From an uncultured Pirellulaceae bacterium (lineage in GTDB: Bacteria; Planctomycetota; Planctomycetia; Pirellulales; Pirellulaceae): 45,013 bases of DNA. The position numbers were made by a program, and so were the translations under genes. A model generated the notes under the pieces. The model saw nothing but the letters and a program-made list of their open reading frames with translations, was not told where the DNA came from and ran no database searches. Shown piece by piece: positions 19,005 to 27,907 of the stretch. Location of the stretch: positions 1-45,013 of the forward strand of contig CALHZT010000121.1 of the NCBI GenBank assembly GCA_938040995.1. The letters run 5' to 3'. Positions within the stretch are counted from its first letter, which is position 1. Each line of letters starts with the position of its first letter.

Positions 19005-22000
19005 CTATTTCGCAAGTTTCAACTGAAACGTTGAATTGTAGATTTCGTTGCAAGCGGACTCTATGGATCCGTCCATCGAAACGTTCGCGAAGAAAATCCT
19101 GCCGATTCCTGTGTTCGGGTTGAAGTACATGTAAGTTGAGGTCCCAAAATCATTACCCGCGTGGCCTATTAACTCTCCCTCACCCATTTCGATATCCCAG
19201 ACAAGAGCAACCGGCAGCTCAAGTTCAAGACCCGATTGGGGCATCATTTCGACTGCCGATTTTTGTTTGAGGAGTTTGCTTTCACCAACGCGGGCTTTCA
19301 TCATCTCCTGGGCAAACTTCCGCAAGTCACTAACGGAACTGAAAACGCCGCCGTCAGGGTAGGTCGAAAAAGTGTAACGCGGAACGGGGTTGAGTAGCTC
19401 GTTGTAATAGACCACGTGTTGCTTTGGATCAACCAGGTCCAGATGCCAGGTGGTGCTTTCCATTCCGATGGGCTCGAAGATTTCTTCTTGCGTAAGTTCT
19501 CTAAACTCCGTTCCAGTTGCACGCTGAATTGCCAAACCAAGAAGCCCAACGCCTGAATTGGAATACTTGTAAGCAGTCCCGGGTTTGTGCTGAAGGAAGC
19601 TCGAACCATCGTTCCAGACTCCTTCGACACTCAACGCTTTTCCCAGATACTCCTGGAGCCCCAAGGGTTTGTTCGTGTTGTACGTTTCCAGATGTTTGTG
19701 CCAGGCTTTGGGAAAGTCCGCTTCAACGAGCCGTTCGCGGAACAAGTAGGTCTTTTCAAATTTACTTCCGTCACCAATGGAAGATGTATGTGTCGCAAGA
19801 TGTCGAACCGTTATTGGAACCTTGGGGAACTTCGGATGCACCACTCTAAACGGAAGGTGTTTGTTAACCGGGTCATCAAGTGAGAGCTCGCCTCGTTCGA
19901 CGGCTTGCATCATTGCAGTTGCAACAACTGTCTTGGAGATCGAAGCCAGGTATTGAACCGAATCCGACGTGAACGGTCGTTTGTTTTCGATGTCGGCAAA
20001 GCCATAGCCTTTCTCATAGATGACCTTGTCTTTGTCAAAAACCGACACAGCAAAACCCGGCAAAACAGACTGCCGCTCGATCTCCACCAGTTTTGCGTCC
20101 AGTTCCGCCGGCGTCAGTCGCCGAGGCTTCGACTTTGCGGTATCTCCTGATTCACGATCGCCTACCTCACCTTCAAGGAGGTAGGCGCGAACCGCCACGA
20201 TAAAATCACCACCGCTATCGGAGTTTGTAAAAATCACCAGGCCATCGTTACTTTCGTCGTAGATTTCGAATAGACACTGAAAGTCTCCGTTGTTGCCGCT
20301 ATGCTTGATGACCTTTCCATGCTTCGAATCTTCAATTTGAAAACCCAAACCAAACCCGCTCGAAAATCCTTCATCTCCACCGTTACATGCTGGCATCGAG
20401 AGCCTGAACATCTCTTCATAGGTCTCGGGCGAAAGAACTGCCCGATCCATCAGCGCGATCATGAACTTCGAAAACGCTTTTGATTCGGTGAACATGGTGG
20501 AAGCCACGCCGATCATCGGCGAATTGTCGTGTGCCTGCGGCATTTTGTTGGCGTGCCCGAATGACGCGACGGATCGCAACGCTTCGCAATCGGAAAAGAA
20601 AACCGATTCCGTAAATCCCAAGGGGCGACAAGCTTCGTCAAGGACAACCTTTTCCAGCGGTTTGTCCTGAAGATGTTCAACAACGCGCCCCAAATACATC
20701 ATCGCTTCGCCGGAATAGCCGTGTTTCTCGCCCGGCTCAAAAAGCATCTCGACTTTTTCATCGCCATCGTCCCAGAACCAGTTGGGAAGACCGGACGAAT
20801 GATTCAAACAGTGTCTGGCGGTGATCTTTCCGGCACGCGGGTCATGTGACAACTCATCGAACTCAAGATACTCACCAAGCGGTTTATCGAGGTCGATTTC
20901 GCCCTTCTCCGCCAATCGGTTCACCGCAAAAGCAAAAACCGCTTTGGTGATTGAAGCCGCTTCAAACAGAGTGTTCTCGTCAACGAGCTTACCGGTGAAA
21001 CGGTTACTTTGTCCGGCCGCGTGGCTGAAGACAAGTTCTCCGTCACGAATCAGGGCCTTTGAGTAGCCTGGTACATCGTAATAGTCCCGATAGCTTTCAA
21101 CGACTTTGATCAGGTTTGAGTCGCACTGCGGCGAATAGTTAAAGAGCGGACTCGATTCCGTTTGAAAAAAGGGCATGGCCTCGAATTCCAACGTGACGAC
21201 CGTGGCCGTTTCTTCACTCTCTTCATCAGCCGAAACCACAGGTTTGTCGACAATGCGTATTCGCCGACTTTCTTCGTCAGTGACGTCTTCGGCGATCTCA
21301 TTCGCGAGTGAGACTCCATATTCGCCTTCGGGGAGCTTGGCATCAAAGCCGCCCGATTCTCCGACGGCGAGCGTTGCGACCAACGTTGAATCTGAAAACA
21401 GCTGCACTCGTTGGGGAATCGGTTGCTTTTTGCGTGAAAGCTCGCCCTCTCCTTCGTTGCCTGCCTTCAGAACTGCCGCTTGGTCCTTCCACTCAAATCT
21501 CCCGGCAACGTCAAACAACTTGGCATCAGCTGACACTAATACCAAGTCACCAAGGCTGCCGGCGCCGTGGCTTTTACCGTCTCCTGGTCCCCATAAATGA
21601 ATTGAGCCTTCGGAATCATCGTCTCGATCAGCGTCGCATATCAAAAAGTCCAATCCGATCGTTTTGCCAACTTCGACGTTTTGGCCGTTCTTAAACTTCC
21701 ACTCGTAGGTCGTAAGATTTTCTTTGCGTTGAACGCCAAGTTCAACATTGTTCCAGGTAGCACTTTTCGTTGCCGGATCCCAGGCATTCTCCTTACCGAT
21801 GGTCTTGCGCTGATTGCCAAAGTTGAGAAAAATCTGTGCCCCGCTGCCCTTGGGCGAGTGCTGGGTATCGAGATAGAGAATACAAGTATCGAAGAATCGC
21901 CAGGGCTCTTCCTGCTCGCGTTCCAACTGCCGGTCGCCGACATGCGATTCATCATGGACTTCAACGAGAAAGTAGACTTCCCTTTTCTGGCTATTAAATC

Positions 22001-22268
22001 CGGATTTGAACGTCGCAGAAAAATCCTCGGACGAGACGTCCAGGTCTTCTTTCCACTTTCGGTCTATCGGATATGGGTGAGCATCGTCCGGCCAATCGTC
22101 GGCGTTTCCGTCAATCACCAAGCCCTCGACTGGTCTTGAGTAGGCGACGTTTCCGTTATCCGCATGAACAGGTGCTGCCAACACAATAAACAGCACAATT
22201 GCCAGCAACGTCGCAACGAGTCCGCTAGCCAAGTGGTAATCGCATGTCATGGCCATTCGCTTTTCCAT
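19005..22268 (-). CDS. Secreted CBM9-like/tandem beta-lactamase-fold hydrolase
   Basis: The protein has 1,087 residues. A signal peptide (LVATLLAIVLFIVLAAPVHA, cleavage near residue 36) is followed by a CBM9-like domain (VEGLVIDGNADDWPDDAHPYPI, about 42-230). Two serine-hydrolase domains of the beta-lactamase/penicillin-binding class C fold follow. The first has SITK (Ser near 439) and a late HSG motif, but its second motif reads YSG rather than YxN. The second has SISK (Ser near 776), YSN near 900 and HAG near the end. Such proteins are usually peptidases or esterases acting on D-amino-acid peptides or envelope substrates, and antibiotic hydrolysis should not be assumed. It begins 37 bp after the kinase gene on the same strand and so is the likely third gene of the sigma/kinase operon. 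An in-frame ATG four codons downstream (MAMTCDY), preceded by GGAAAAG, is an alternative start. Confidence 0.88.
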   Translation of the reverse strand: MEKRMAMTCDYHLASGLVATLLAIVLFIVLAAPVHADNGNVAYSRPVEGLVIDGNADDWPDDAHPYPIDRKWKEDLDVSSEDFSATFKSGFNSQKREVYFLVEVHDESHVGDRQLEREQEEPWRFFDTCILYLDTQHSPKGSGAQIFLNFGNQRKTIGKENAWDPATKSATWNNVELGVQRKENLTTYEWKFKNGQNVEVGKTIGLDFLICDADRDDDSEGSIHLWGPGDGKSHGAGSLGDLVLVSADAKLFDVAGRFEWKDQAAVLKAGNEGEGELSRKKQPIPQRVQLFSDSTLVATLAVGESGGFDAKLPEGEYGVSLANEIAEDVTDEESRRIRIVDKPVVSADEESEETATVVTLEFEAMPFFQTESSPLFNYSPQCDSNLIKVVESYRDYYDVPGYSKALIRDGELVFSHAAGQSNRFTGKLVDENTLFEAASITKAVFAFAVNRLAEKGEIDLDKPLGEYLEFDELSHDPRAGKITARHCLNHSSGLPNWFWDDGDEKVEMLFEPGEKHGYSGEAMMYLGRVVEHLQDKPLEKVVLDEACRPLGFTESVFFSDCEALRSVASFGHANKMPQAHDNSPMIGVASTMFTESKAFSKFMIALMDRAVLSPETYEEMFRLSMPACNGGDEGFSSGFGLGFQIEDSKHGKVIKHSGNNGDFQCLFEIYDESNDGLVIFTNSDSGGDFIVAVRAYLLEGEVGDRESGDTAKSKPRRLTPAELDAKLVEIERQSVLPGFAVSVFDKDKVIYEKGYGFADIENKRPFTSDSVQYLASISKTVVATAMMQAVERGELSLDDPVNKHLPFRVVHPKFPKVPITVRHLATHTSSIGDGSKFEKTYLFRERLVEADFPKAWHKHLETYNTNKPLGLQEYLGKALSVEGVWNDGSSFLQHKPGTAYKYSNSGVGLLGLAIQRATGTEFRELTQEEIFEPIGMESTTWHLDLVDPKQHVVYYNELLNPVPRYTFSTYPDGGVFSSVSDLRKFAQEMMKARVGESKLLKQKSAVEMMPQSGLELELPVALVWDIEMGEGELIGHAGNDFGTSTYMYFNPNTGIGRIFFANVSMDGSIESACNEIYNSTFQLKLAK

Positions 22269-22305
22269 TCATGTAAAGGTCCCGAAACCACCAACGCCTC
22301 GAAAG

Positions 22306-24747
22306 TCAGAAGAATTCTGGATCATTCTTCAAGCCGTCGGTCTTCGTATCAACCTCGTTGAGATGGATAGAGCCATGCTTGCTTCGCAACAGAAACGATG
22401 GGCCGCCGCCATTTAGCTGAATGTCAGCCGCATTCATTTTGCCTTCAGGTACGAGCGAACCTCGAACTTTGCCTTTCTCGGACCTCGCATCGATATCAAC
22501 AGACGTGCCAGATTCGACACCGATTCGAATCGCGCCTTCGTTTGTCGCAATGCTGGAGTCGGAACTAATTTGTCCGATTCGTTCGACGGAGATCTTCCCT
22601 TCGCCGGTGGAAGCCTGAATATTTCCAAGGACTTCCGAAACATGTATGTCGCCGTCGTCTGCGATTGTTAGTCGAGCACCACCATTGGCTTTCCCGATTT
22701 GGATCTTTCCGTCATCGAGACTCACGACCGCGAGGCCATTTGACTTGTTGATTTCGATCTTGGCGTCCTCGGTGGTGATCTTTGCGGTTCCACCAATTTC
22801 TCCAAGTTTCAGATCGCCGTCTTCGCCGTTGATAACAACATTTCCAGTCACATCTCCAGCAAGAAGTGTGCCGTCTTCCAGGCTGACATTGAGATCTCCG
22901 TCGATATCCCCCAGAGTGATGTCGCCATCTTCAACGACTGTCTTGATATTGCCCTCAACAACTGGCAATGCAAGATTGCCGTCCCGGTTTAAGATCTCGA
23001 CGTTGAAGTGCCGGGGAATTTTGATCCGAAGACTAACGTTGGACTGATCGTTGCTTGCAAGAATACGACTGATCGAAATCTGATTATTCTTCGTTACAAA
23101 CTGGTTGATCGCTCGTGCAGAGAACTGGCTCAGATCGCACTCGACTGTTCCCCATTCCGAAACCAACAATGCATCGCGACGTTTGACGAGGTCGCTGCCT
23201 TCCAGATCGCAGCTAAGCTGATGTCTCGACATCAAGGCCGCTGCCTCCTTTCGGTTTCGAGCCGCGATTGAAACTACAGCCTTGATGTCAACTTGAGGTT
23301 TGTCGTGAGTCTCAACGGCGATGTTTGCAAGGTCGGACCGCACTACGAGCTTGCCACCGTCCCGGACAGGAATCGAATCTGTCTCGTCAAATTCAAAGCT
23401 CTCCAGGGGCGCCCCTTCGTCGAGTATCAAACTTGCGATCGCCTTCATCAATTCTTCTGGCTGTTTTTCCTGCGCTTTCTGATTGGCACCGGCAACGCCC
23501 TCGGGCCCCTGCATCCCCTCGAAATACGGCTTGGCGACCAACCACGCAGCAATAACAGCTGGCAAGAGCGCAACAGCACACCACACAACCAGCGTTGAGC
23601 GCTTCGTTTTTGTGGCAGGGTGATGCCATGACCTGGAGGGACAAGATACGGTGTTCGGTGCTTGCATATGAGCCAGTTCTGCCGAAAGATGCTGCTTCAC
23701 TTCAGTTGCAGTCTGAAACCGTTCTTCCTTTCTCTTGCTCATCAATACTTCGATAAAGGCGACGAGCCAAGCGGGAATCTTCGGATTGGATTCGAGTATG
23801 GAACGAGGTTGTTCATCGCACACTCGTTTGATGACTCCAAAGGCGTTTTCGGCTCGAAACGGAGGGTGACCGGTGCACGCTGCGTACAGAGTGCTACCAA
23901 GGCTAAATAGATCAGAACGACCATCCAGTGTCTCGCCTTTCGCCTGTTCGGGAGACATATACTGTGGCGTGCCCGTAATCAGACCGCTGCGAGTCATCGA
24001 GGCTTCATTGGCAACCTGCGCCAAGCCGAAGTCCGAAACCATCGCTCGATCCGACCCCGATTCAAGCATGACGTTGGCTGGTTTTACATCGCGATGCACG
24101 ATGCCCTGTGCGTGTGCCGCCTCCAGGCCTTCGGCAATGTGCAACCCAAATCGAACGACCGCTTCCGACGAAAGCGGCCCATCACGTGCAATCTTCTGTT
24201 GCAGTGACCCGCCTGGCATGTACTGCATGACAATGAAGGGTTGGCCAAGGTGTTCACTAATTGCATACACCGGTACGACATGAGGATTGACCACCGCCGC
24301 AATAGCTCGACCTTCACGGTCGAACCGTTTGCGAGCCGCGGCTGAGTCACAAAGATTGGGGTGCAAGACCTTGATTGCGACAAAACGATTCAGAGTTCGC
24401 TCGAATGCCCTGGCAACAATTCCAGTACTCCCTGAACCGATGACCGCGGAAACCTCGTATCGCGCCAGCCTGCCCAGCATCTCGGGATCGTCAGTAGGCC
24501 CGAGTAAGTCGAGAAATTTTCTTGTGGAGGATTCACCTGGAGTTTCTACTTCGCCAAAGTCAACAAGATGGTGATGAATCGTCGACCACTCATTGCCGTT
24601 TTGGACCAGTCTTTCCATTCGCTCTTGGCAATCCCTGCACTGATCGATATGCGCAATCAACTGCGACTCCTGCTCCGAATCCAGCTGTTCTTCGACGAGC
24701 AGTTCGAGCTGCTGCCTGGCAATGTGTTTTGTATCGTTAAAGTTCAC
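22306..24747 (-). CDS. Anti-sigma zinc motif/Ser-Thr kinase/transmembrane/DUF4097 protein
   Basis: I chose the GTG at 24747 (MNFNDTKHIARQQ, 813 residues). It has GAGGA upstream and overlaps the sigma gene stop by 11 nt. The ORF-track start at 24783 is a TTG inside the sigma gene. Domains in order: an HxxxCxxC anti-sigma zinc signature (AHIDQCRDC, His33, Cys37, Cys40); a complete Hanks-type kinase with GSGSTG loop, Lys126 in VAIK, HRDVKPAN with Asp220, DFG with Asp239 and TPQYMSPEQ; one transmembrane segment (VVWCAVALLPAVIAAWLVA, near 390); and an extracytoplasmic DUF4097-type repeat region of about 300 residues (GNIKTVVEDGDITLGDIDGDL). In planctomycetes ECF sigma factors are often paired with such kinases. 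I infer that this protein binds and controls the adjacent sigma factor and senses the envelope through the DUF4097 part. Confidence 0.9.
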   Translation of the reverse strand: MNFNDTKHIARQQLELLVEEQLDSEQESQLIAHIDQCRDCQERMERLVQNGNEWSTIHHHLVDFGEVETPGESSTRKFLDLLGPTDDPEMLGRLARYEVSAVIGSGSTGIVARAFERTLNRFVAIKVLHPNLCDSAAARKRFDREGRAIAAVVNPHVVPVYAISEHLGQPFIVMQYMPGGSLQQKIARDGPLSSEAVVRFGLHIAEGLEAAHAQGIVHRDVKPANVMLESGSDRAMVSDFGLAQVANEASMTRSGLITGTPQYMSPEQAKGETLDGRSDLFSLGSTLYAACTGHPPFRAENAFGVIKRVCDEQPRSILESNPKIPAWLVAFIEVLMSKRKEERFQTATEVKQHLSAELAHMQAPNTVSCPSRSWHHPATKTKRSTLVVWCAVALLPAVIAAWLVAKPYFEGMQGPEGVAGANQKAQEKQPEELMKAIASLILDEGAPLESFEFDETDSIPVRDGGKLVVRSDLANIAVETHDKPQVDIKAVVSIAARNRKEAAALMSRHQLSCDLEGSDLVKRRDALLVSEWGTVECDLSQFSARAINQFVTKNNQISISRILASNDQSNVSLRIKIPRHFNVEILNRDGNLALPVVEGNIKTVVEDGDITLGDIDGDLNVSLEDGTLLAGDVTGNVVINGEDGDLKLGEIGGTAKITTEDAKIEINKSNGLAVVSLDDGKIQIGKANGGARLTIADDGDIHVSEVLGNIQASTGEGKISVERIGQISSDSSIATNEGAIRIGVESGTSVDIDARSEKGKVRGSLVPEGKMNAADIQLNGGGPSFLLRSKHGSIHLNEVDTKTDGLKNDPEFF

Positions 24748-25387
24748 GATCGTGATCCTCGTTTTGAATGTGTTCCCGATCAATGGAGACGCCCGAAGGC
24801 AGATTTTCGTAAAGCGCGACGACCTTGCGGATTCTTGAAATCATCCGGCACTTGGCGGTGTAAACCGAACCAACAGACATTCCAAGCTCTTCAGCGACTT
24901 CGCCAGCCGCCCGGCCATTGATGGCTGTTTCCCAAAAGCAACGCCAGCTGTCTTCACCGACGGAAGGTTTGATTCTTGCCGCGGCCGACAAAATAAGGCT
25001 GCGGCGATACTCCAGTTCAATTGCCTGTGAGACATCGGTATTACCCGGCGTAGCTTCGACGAGTCGCTGGATTGAAGTCCCACCACTTGCGTTAATCTGT
25101 TTTGCACGCTCACAGAATTTGTCGACTGAGATGTTACGAGCGATTCGAAATAGCCAATTCCTGAACCCGCCTTTTTCAGGATCGTATTTCCCATTGACCA
25201 GGTTCTTGTCGAGTGCTGCCAACACTTCCTGACAGACATCAGCAGAATCTTCGTTCGAAAGCCCCCTGGAAATGCAAAACCTCAAAAGCGCTTGCTCGTA
25301 GACTTCAACGAAATCCAGCCACGCGTTCTCGCTACGGTCAGCGAGCCTGCTAAGCATCCGTTGGTCGGTTTTTGGCAAATCCTTCAT
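24737..25387 (-). CDS. ECF-type RNA polymerase sigma factor
   Basis: The protein has 216 residues. Region 2 lies at about 20-90 (LLRFCISRGLSNEDSADVCQEVL, then GGFRNWLFRIARNISVDKF, the core-binding and -10 contact helices). Region 4 lies at about 155-205 (GRAAGEVAEELGMSVGSVYTAKCRMISRIR, a helix-turn-helix for the -35 element). There is no region 1 or 3, as expected for group 4 sigma factors. The ATG has GGAG 5 nt upstream. It is the first gene of an operon with the kinase (11-nt overlap) and the hydrolase. Autoregulation is likely by analogy but no promoter could be assigned with confidence. The target genes are unknown. Confidence 0.93.
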   Translation of the reverse strand: MKDLPKTDQRMLSRLADRSENAWLDFVEVYEQALLRFCISRGLSNEDSADVCQEVLAALDKNLVNGKYDPEKGGFRNWLFRIARNISVDKFCERAKQINASGGTSIQRLVEATPGNTDVSQAIELEYRRSLILSAAARIKPSVGEDSWRCFWETAINGRAAGEVAEELGMSVGSVYTAKCRMISRIRKVVALYENLPSGVSIDREHIQNEDHDREL

Positions 25388-25717
25388 CTCGTCTCCATCA
25401 ATACTGGCTGCATATAATTCCTGAATTCACCCGACTTCTTACATGTAAAAACGAGAAATCTGCAAAGAAAACGCAAAGCCCTGAGTTGCCCGCCGATTCT
25501 ACCTCTTTGAGAACAGGTTCGACCCCGCACGATCAAACGAGGTTTGCGTTGAAACATTGCCCGAAGGAAGCAATCGAAGAGCGGTAACGAGCTTTGGCGC
25601 CGGGGTGACACTGGAGCAAGCTCCATCGGCGTGCCGTGTCAGATTGATTAACAGCCTGGAAAAGTTAAAATCGGCACCTCGCTGGGAAACGGCTCTTCAA
25701 CTCCTCAAGGATCGATT
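25388..25717. other. Divergent intergenic region, sigma operon / symporter
   Basis: These 330 bp separate two divergent start codons and must hold both promoters. I see no gene. GGAGCAAGCTCC (25613-25624) is a perfect 5-bp dyad with a 2-nt centre. On the minus strand a TTATATGC stretch lies about 30 bp before the sigma-factor ATG and could contain a -10 box. Neither is strong enough to assign. Confidence 0.4.
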
Positions 25718-27373
25718 ATGGCAACGACCATTGGCACGTTCGTCTTCTTCACGGCTCTTGTGGCGTTTCTCACCTGGCGAATCACTCGAGGAACGAACGT
25801 CAATACAGACGAGGGGTACTTTCTGGCTGGGCGAAGCCTGACAGGACTGTTCATCGCCGGTTCATTACTACTCACGAACCTGTCCACGGAACAACTTATC
25901 GGCTTGAATGCCGGTGCCTTTAACGATGGACTATCTGTGATGTGCTGGGAGGTCGTCGCTGGCATCTCACTCGTCATCCTTGCGCTCGTTTTCTTGCCGC
26001 GATACCTCAAGTCCGGCATCGCGACGATCCCCCAGTTCCTGGAAGAACGCTACGGCCCGGCCGTGCGCACACTCACCGCCGCAATCTTCATCATTGCATA
26101 CATGCTGATCCTGTTGCCATTCGTCCTGTTCCTTGGGGCTCGTGGCCTGAACGGCATGCTTGGACTGCAAGACATGACTGGATGGTCGGAACTCAACACG
26201 ATCCGCGCCATCATCATCTTCATTGCTGTTATGGGCGGCGCTTACGCGATCTGGGGTGGGCTCAAGGCGGTGGCCGTTTCGGACACGTTTAATGGTGCTG
26301 GCCTGCTGACAGGTGGCTTGCTTATTACCTTCTTCGCCCTCAAAACAGTCGCCGGAGCCGACGGAGGTTTCGCCGGGGCGTTCGAGAAAATCCATGCCGC
26401 CGATCCGGATGCCTTCGTATCACTTGGCTCGGCGACAGAAGATACACACTGGCCAACCCTGTTCACCGGCGTACTTCTGCTGAACTTTTTCTACTGGTGC
26501 ACCAACCAGCAGATTATTCAGCGAACGTTCGGAGCCAAAAATCTGGCAGAAGGGCAAAAAGGCGTGTTGCTTGCCGCCTTTTTCAAAATTCTCGCACCGC
26601 TCATCCTCGTGCTTCCGGGCATTGTCGCGGCGTATCTGATTCTCGCCGCGGAGGATCCAGAAATGATGGCATCGGTCGGAAAAACCGAAGATGGAAAGTG
26701 GATCGCCAACCAGGCCTACGGAGCACTTGTAAGTCGCGTGTTGCCTGAGTGGCTTTTGGGGTTCTTCTCTGCCGTGGTGGTCGGATCGATCCTCTCCACT
26801 TTCAACTCGGTCCTGAATTCAAGCGCGACACTGTTTTCGCTCGATGTCTACAAGAAATATATCCAACCCGACGCATCCACGGAGGCGATCGTGCGATCGG
26901 GACAGGCTTGCAGCGTGATTGTGGCTGTTCTTTCGGTGATCGCTGCCCCGCTCATTTTCTATGGCCGCGACGGGGTCTTCGACTTTTTCCAGACTCTCAA
27001 TGGCGTGTACTTTATTCCCCTGCTGGCCATCATCATGGTTGGCATGTTCAACAGGATGGTTGATGCGAATTCGGCACTCATCACGCTCCTGGCTGGACTG
27101 GGTCTGATGATCCTGGGAACTTTTTTCTCCGGTGGCGACGGTGGCTGGCTGCAATCCACTTTCGGTTCCGGGTTTCACTTCATGGGTGCTGTATTTCTCA
27201 CGTTGATTATTCTTCAATTGCTGCTCGCCAACGTCGCTGGCATGAAACGCACCGAGCCGTATGTCCAGCAGGATGCCAAAGCAGTCGACCTGACGCCGTG
27301 GAAGCCGGCTCCAGTCGTCGGGACCATGCTCATCATTTTTGCCCTGAGCATCTACGTTTACTTTGCCCGGTAA
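25718..27373 (+). CDS. Sodium:solute symporter (SSS family, SLC5-like)
   Basis: The protein has 551 residues with about 13-14 transmembrane helices, the usual architecture for the SSS family. Recognisable features are EGYFLAGRSLTGLFIAGSLLLTNLS near the first helices (sodium-site region), GGAYAIWGGLKAVAVSD mid-protein, TNQQIIQRTFGAKNLAEGQKG in helix 7-8, and SGGDGGWLQSTFG late. The order and spacing resemble the vSGLT/YidK-type sugar symporters, so Na+-coupled uptake of a sugar or related organic solute is likely. The exact substrate cannot be read from sequence. AAGGA lies just upstream of the ATG. It is monocistronic as far as visible: a miniature element begins 17 bp after its stop codon. 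Confidence 0.9.
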   Translation: MATTIGTFVFFTALVAFLTWRITRGTNVNTDEGYFLAGRSLTGLFIAGSLLLTNLSTEQLIGLNAGAFNDGLSVMCWEVVAGISLVILALVFLPRYLKSGIATIPQFLEERYGPAVRTLTAAIFIIAYMLILLPFVLFLGARGLNGMLGLQDMTGWSELNTIRAIIIFIAVMGGAYAIWGGLKAVAVSDTFNGAGLLTGGLLITFFALKTVAGADGGFAGAFEKIHAADPDAFVSLGSATEDTHWPTLFTGVLLLNFFYWCTNQQIIQRTFGAKNLAEGQKGVLLAAFFKILAPLILVLPGIVAAYLILAAEDPEMMASVGKTEDGKWIANQAYGALVSRVLPEWLLGFFSAVVVGSILSTFNSVLNSSATLFSLDVYKKYIQPDASTEAIVRSGQACSVIVAVLSVIAAPLIFYGRDGVFDFFQTLNGVYFIPLLAIIMVGMFNRMVDANSALITLLAGLGLMILGTFFSGGDGGWLQSTFGSGFHFMGAVFLTLIILQLLLANVAGMKRTEPYVQQDAKAVDLTPWKPAPVVGTMLIIFALSIYVYFAR

Positions 27374-27390
27374 GACTTATTGGAAATCTT

Positions 27391-27809
27391 GTAACCGTTC
27401 ACGCGGTCAAGGGGCTGGCTGGGGTGTTGTAAAGTTGGCCTTGCAGCGGACTTTACGTTGCCCAAAACGGACACGAGCTGTTGCAGATACATCGACGCGT
27501 CTGGCCGCTCCTCCCCGTCGCTTGGGCTCCGCCCCTCCTCACGCGACACGTGGTATGCCCTGCTCATTCTTCGCATGACACCACTGCGTCGGAGGAGGGT
27601 TGCTTGCGACGGGCGGCCGAGGTCAGGCAAACGGCTGCAATAAATCTGGCGTGAGCACAAACGCCACTCAAAATTGAATTTACAACACCCCGGGGTCTGG
27701 CTCAATTTTTCGGCGGCAATTTGACTTATTTCGCTTTGCGGACAAACGCCGAAAATTTGTGTCTGCCCCTCTCGAACCTGACGAAACGTCAATATCCGTG
27801 AACGGTTAC
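27391..27809. mobile_element. Miniature element family 2 (IS66-like ends), copy A, interrupted
   Basis: The ends are a perfect 13-bp inverted repeat, GTAACCGTTCACG ... CGTGAACGGTTAC, flanked by an 8-bp direct repeat GAAATCTT (27383-27390 and 27810-27817). GTAA termini and 8-bp target duplications are the hallmark of the IS66 family, so this is probably a non-autonomous derivative; there is no transposase gene. Removing the inner family 3 element leaves about 138 bp, matching copy B at 30699-31045. The core contains its own long stem (AAATTTTCGGCG and CGCCGAAAAATT). It lies 17 bp after the symporter stop codon. Confidence 0.88.
27421..27691. mobile_element. Miniature element family 3, nested in family 2 copy A
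   Basis: A perfect 13-bp inverted repeat, GGGGTGTTGTAAA ... TTTACAACACCCC, bounds 271 bp with no convincing gene. The flanks are GGGGCTGGCT on the left and GGGGTCTGGCT on the right, an approximate 10-bp target duplication with one indel. Copy B of family 2 has the same site uninterrupted (on the reverse strand, GAGCCAGACCCTTGCC), so the boundaries follow from comparison within the window. Confidence 0.8.
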
Positions 27810-27907
27810 GAAATCTTTGCAATTTTTCCGGCCAGATTCGATACCGCTGGACTCTTTCTCTTTGCGTCAGTCACCGAATCTGCGAAACCACTGCCGGGAG
27901 TGTATCT

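Noticed and set aside
24748-24783. TTG start of the kinase gene inside the sigma gene
   Set aside because: A GTG with a good Shine-Dalgarno site overlaps the sigma stop codon, and the extra residues are not part of the anti-sigma motif.
27458-27643. Short ORFs within the family 3 element
   Set aside because: No similarity to transposases, no ribosome binding site, and the element is too short for a functional transposase gene.
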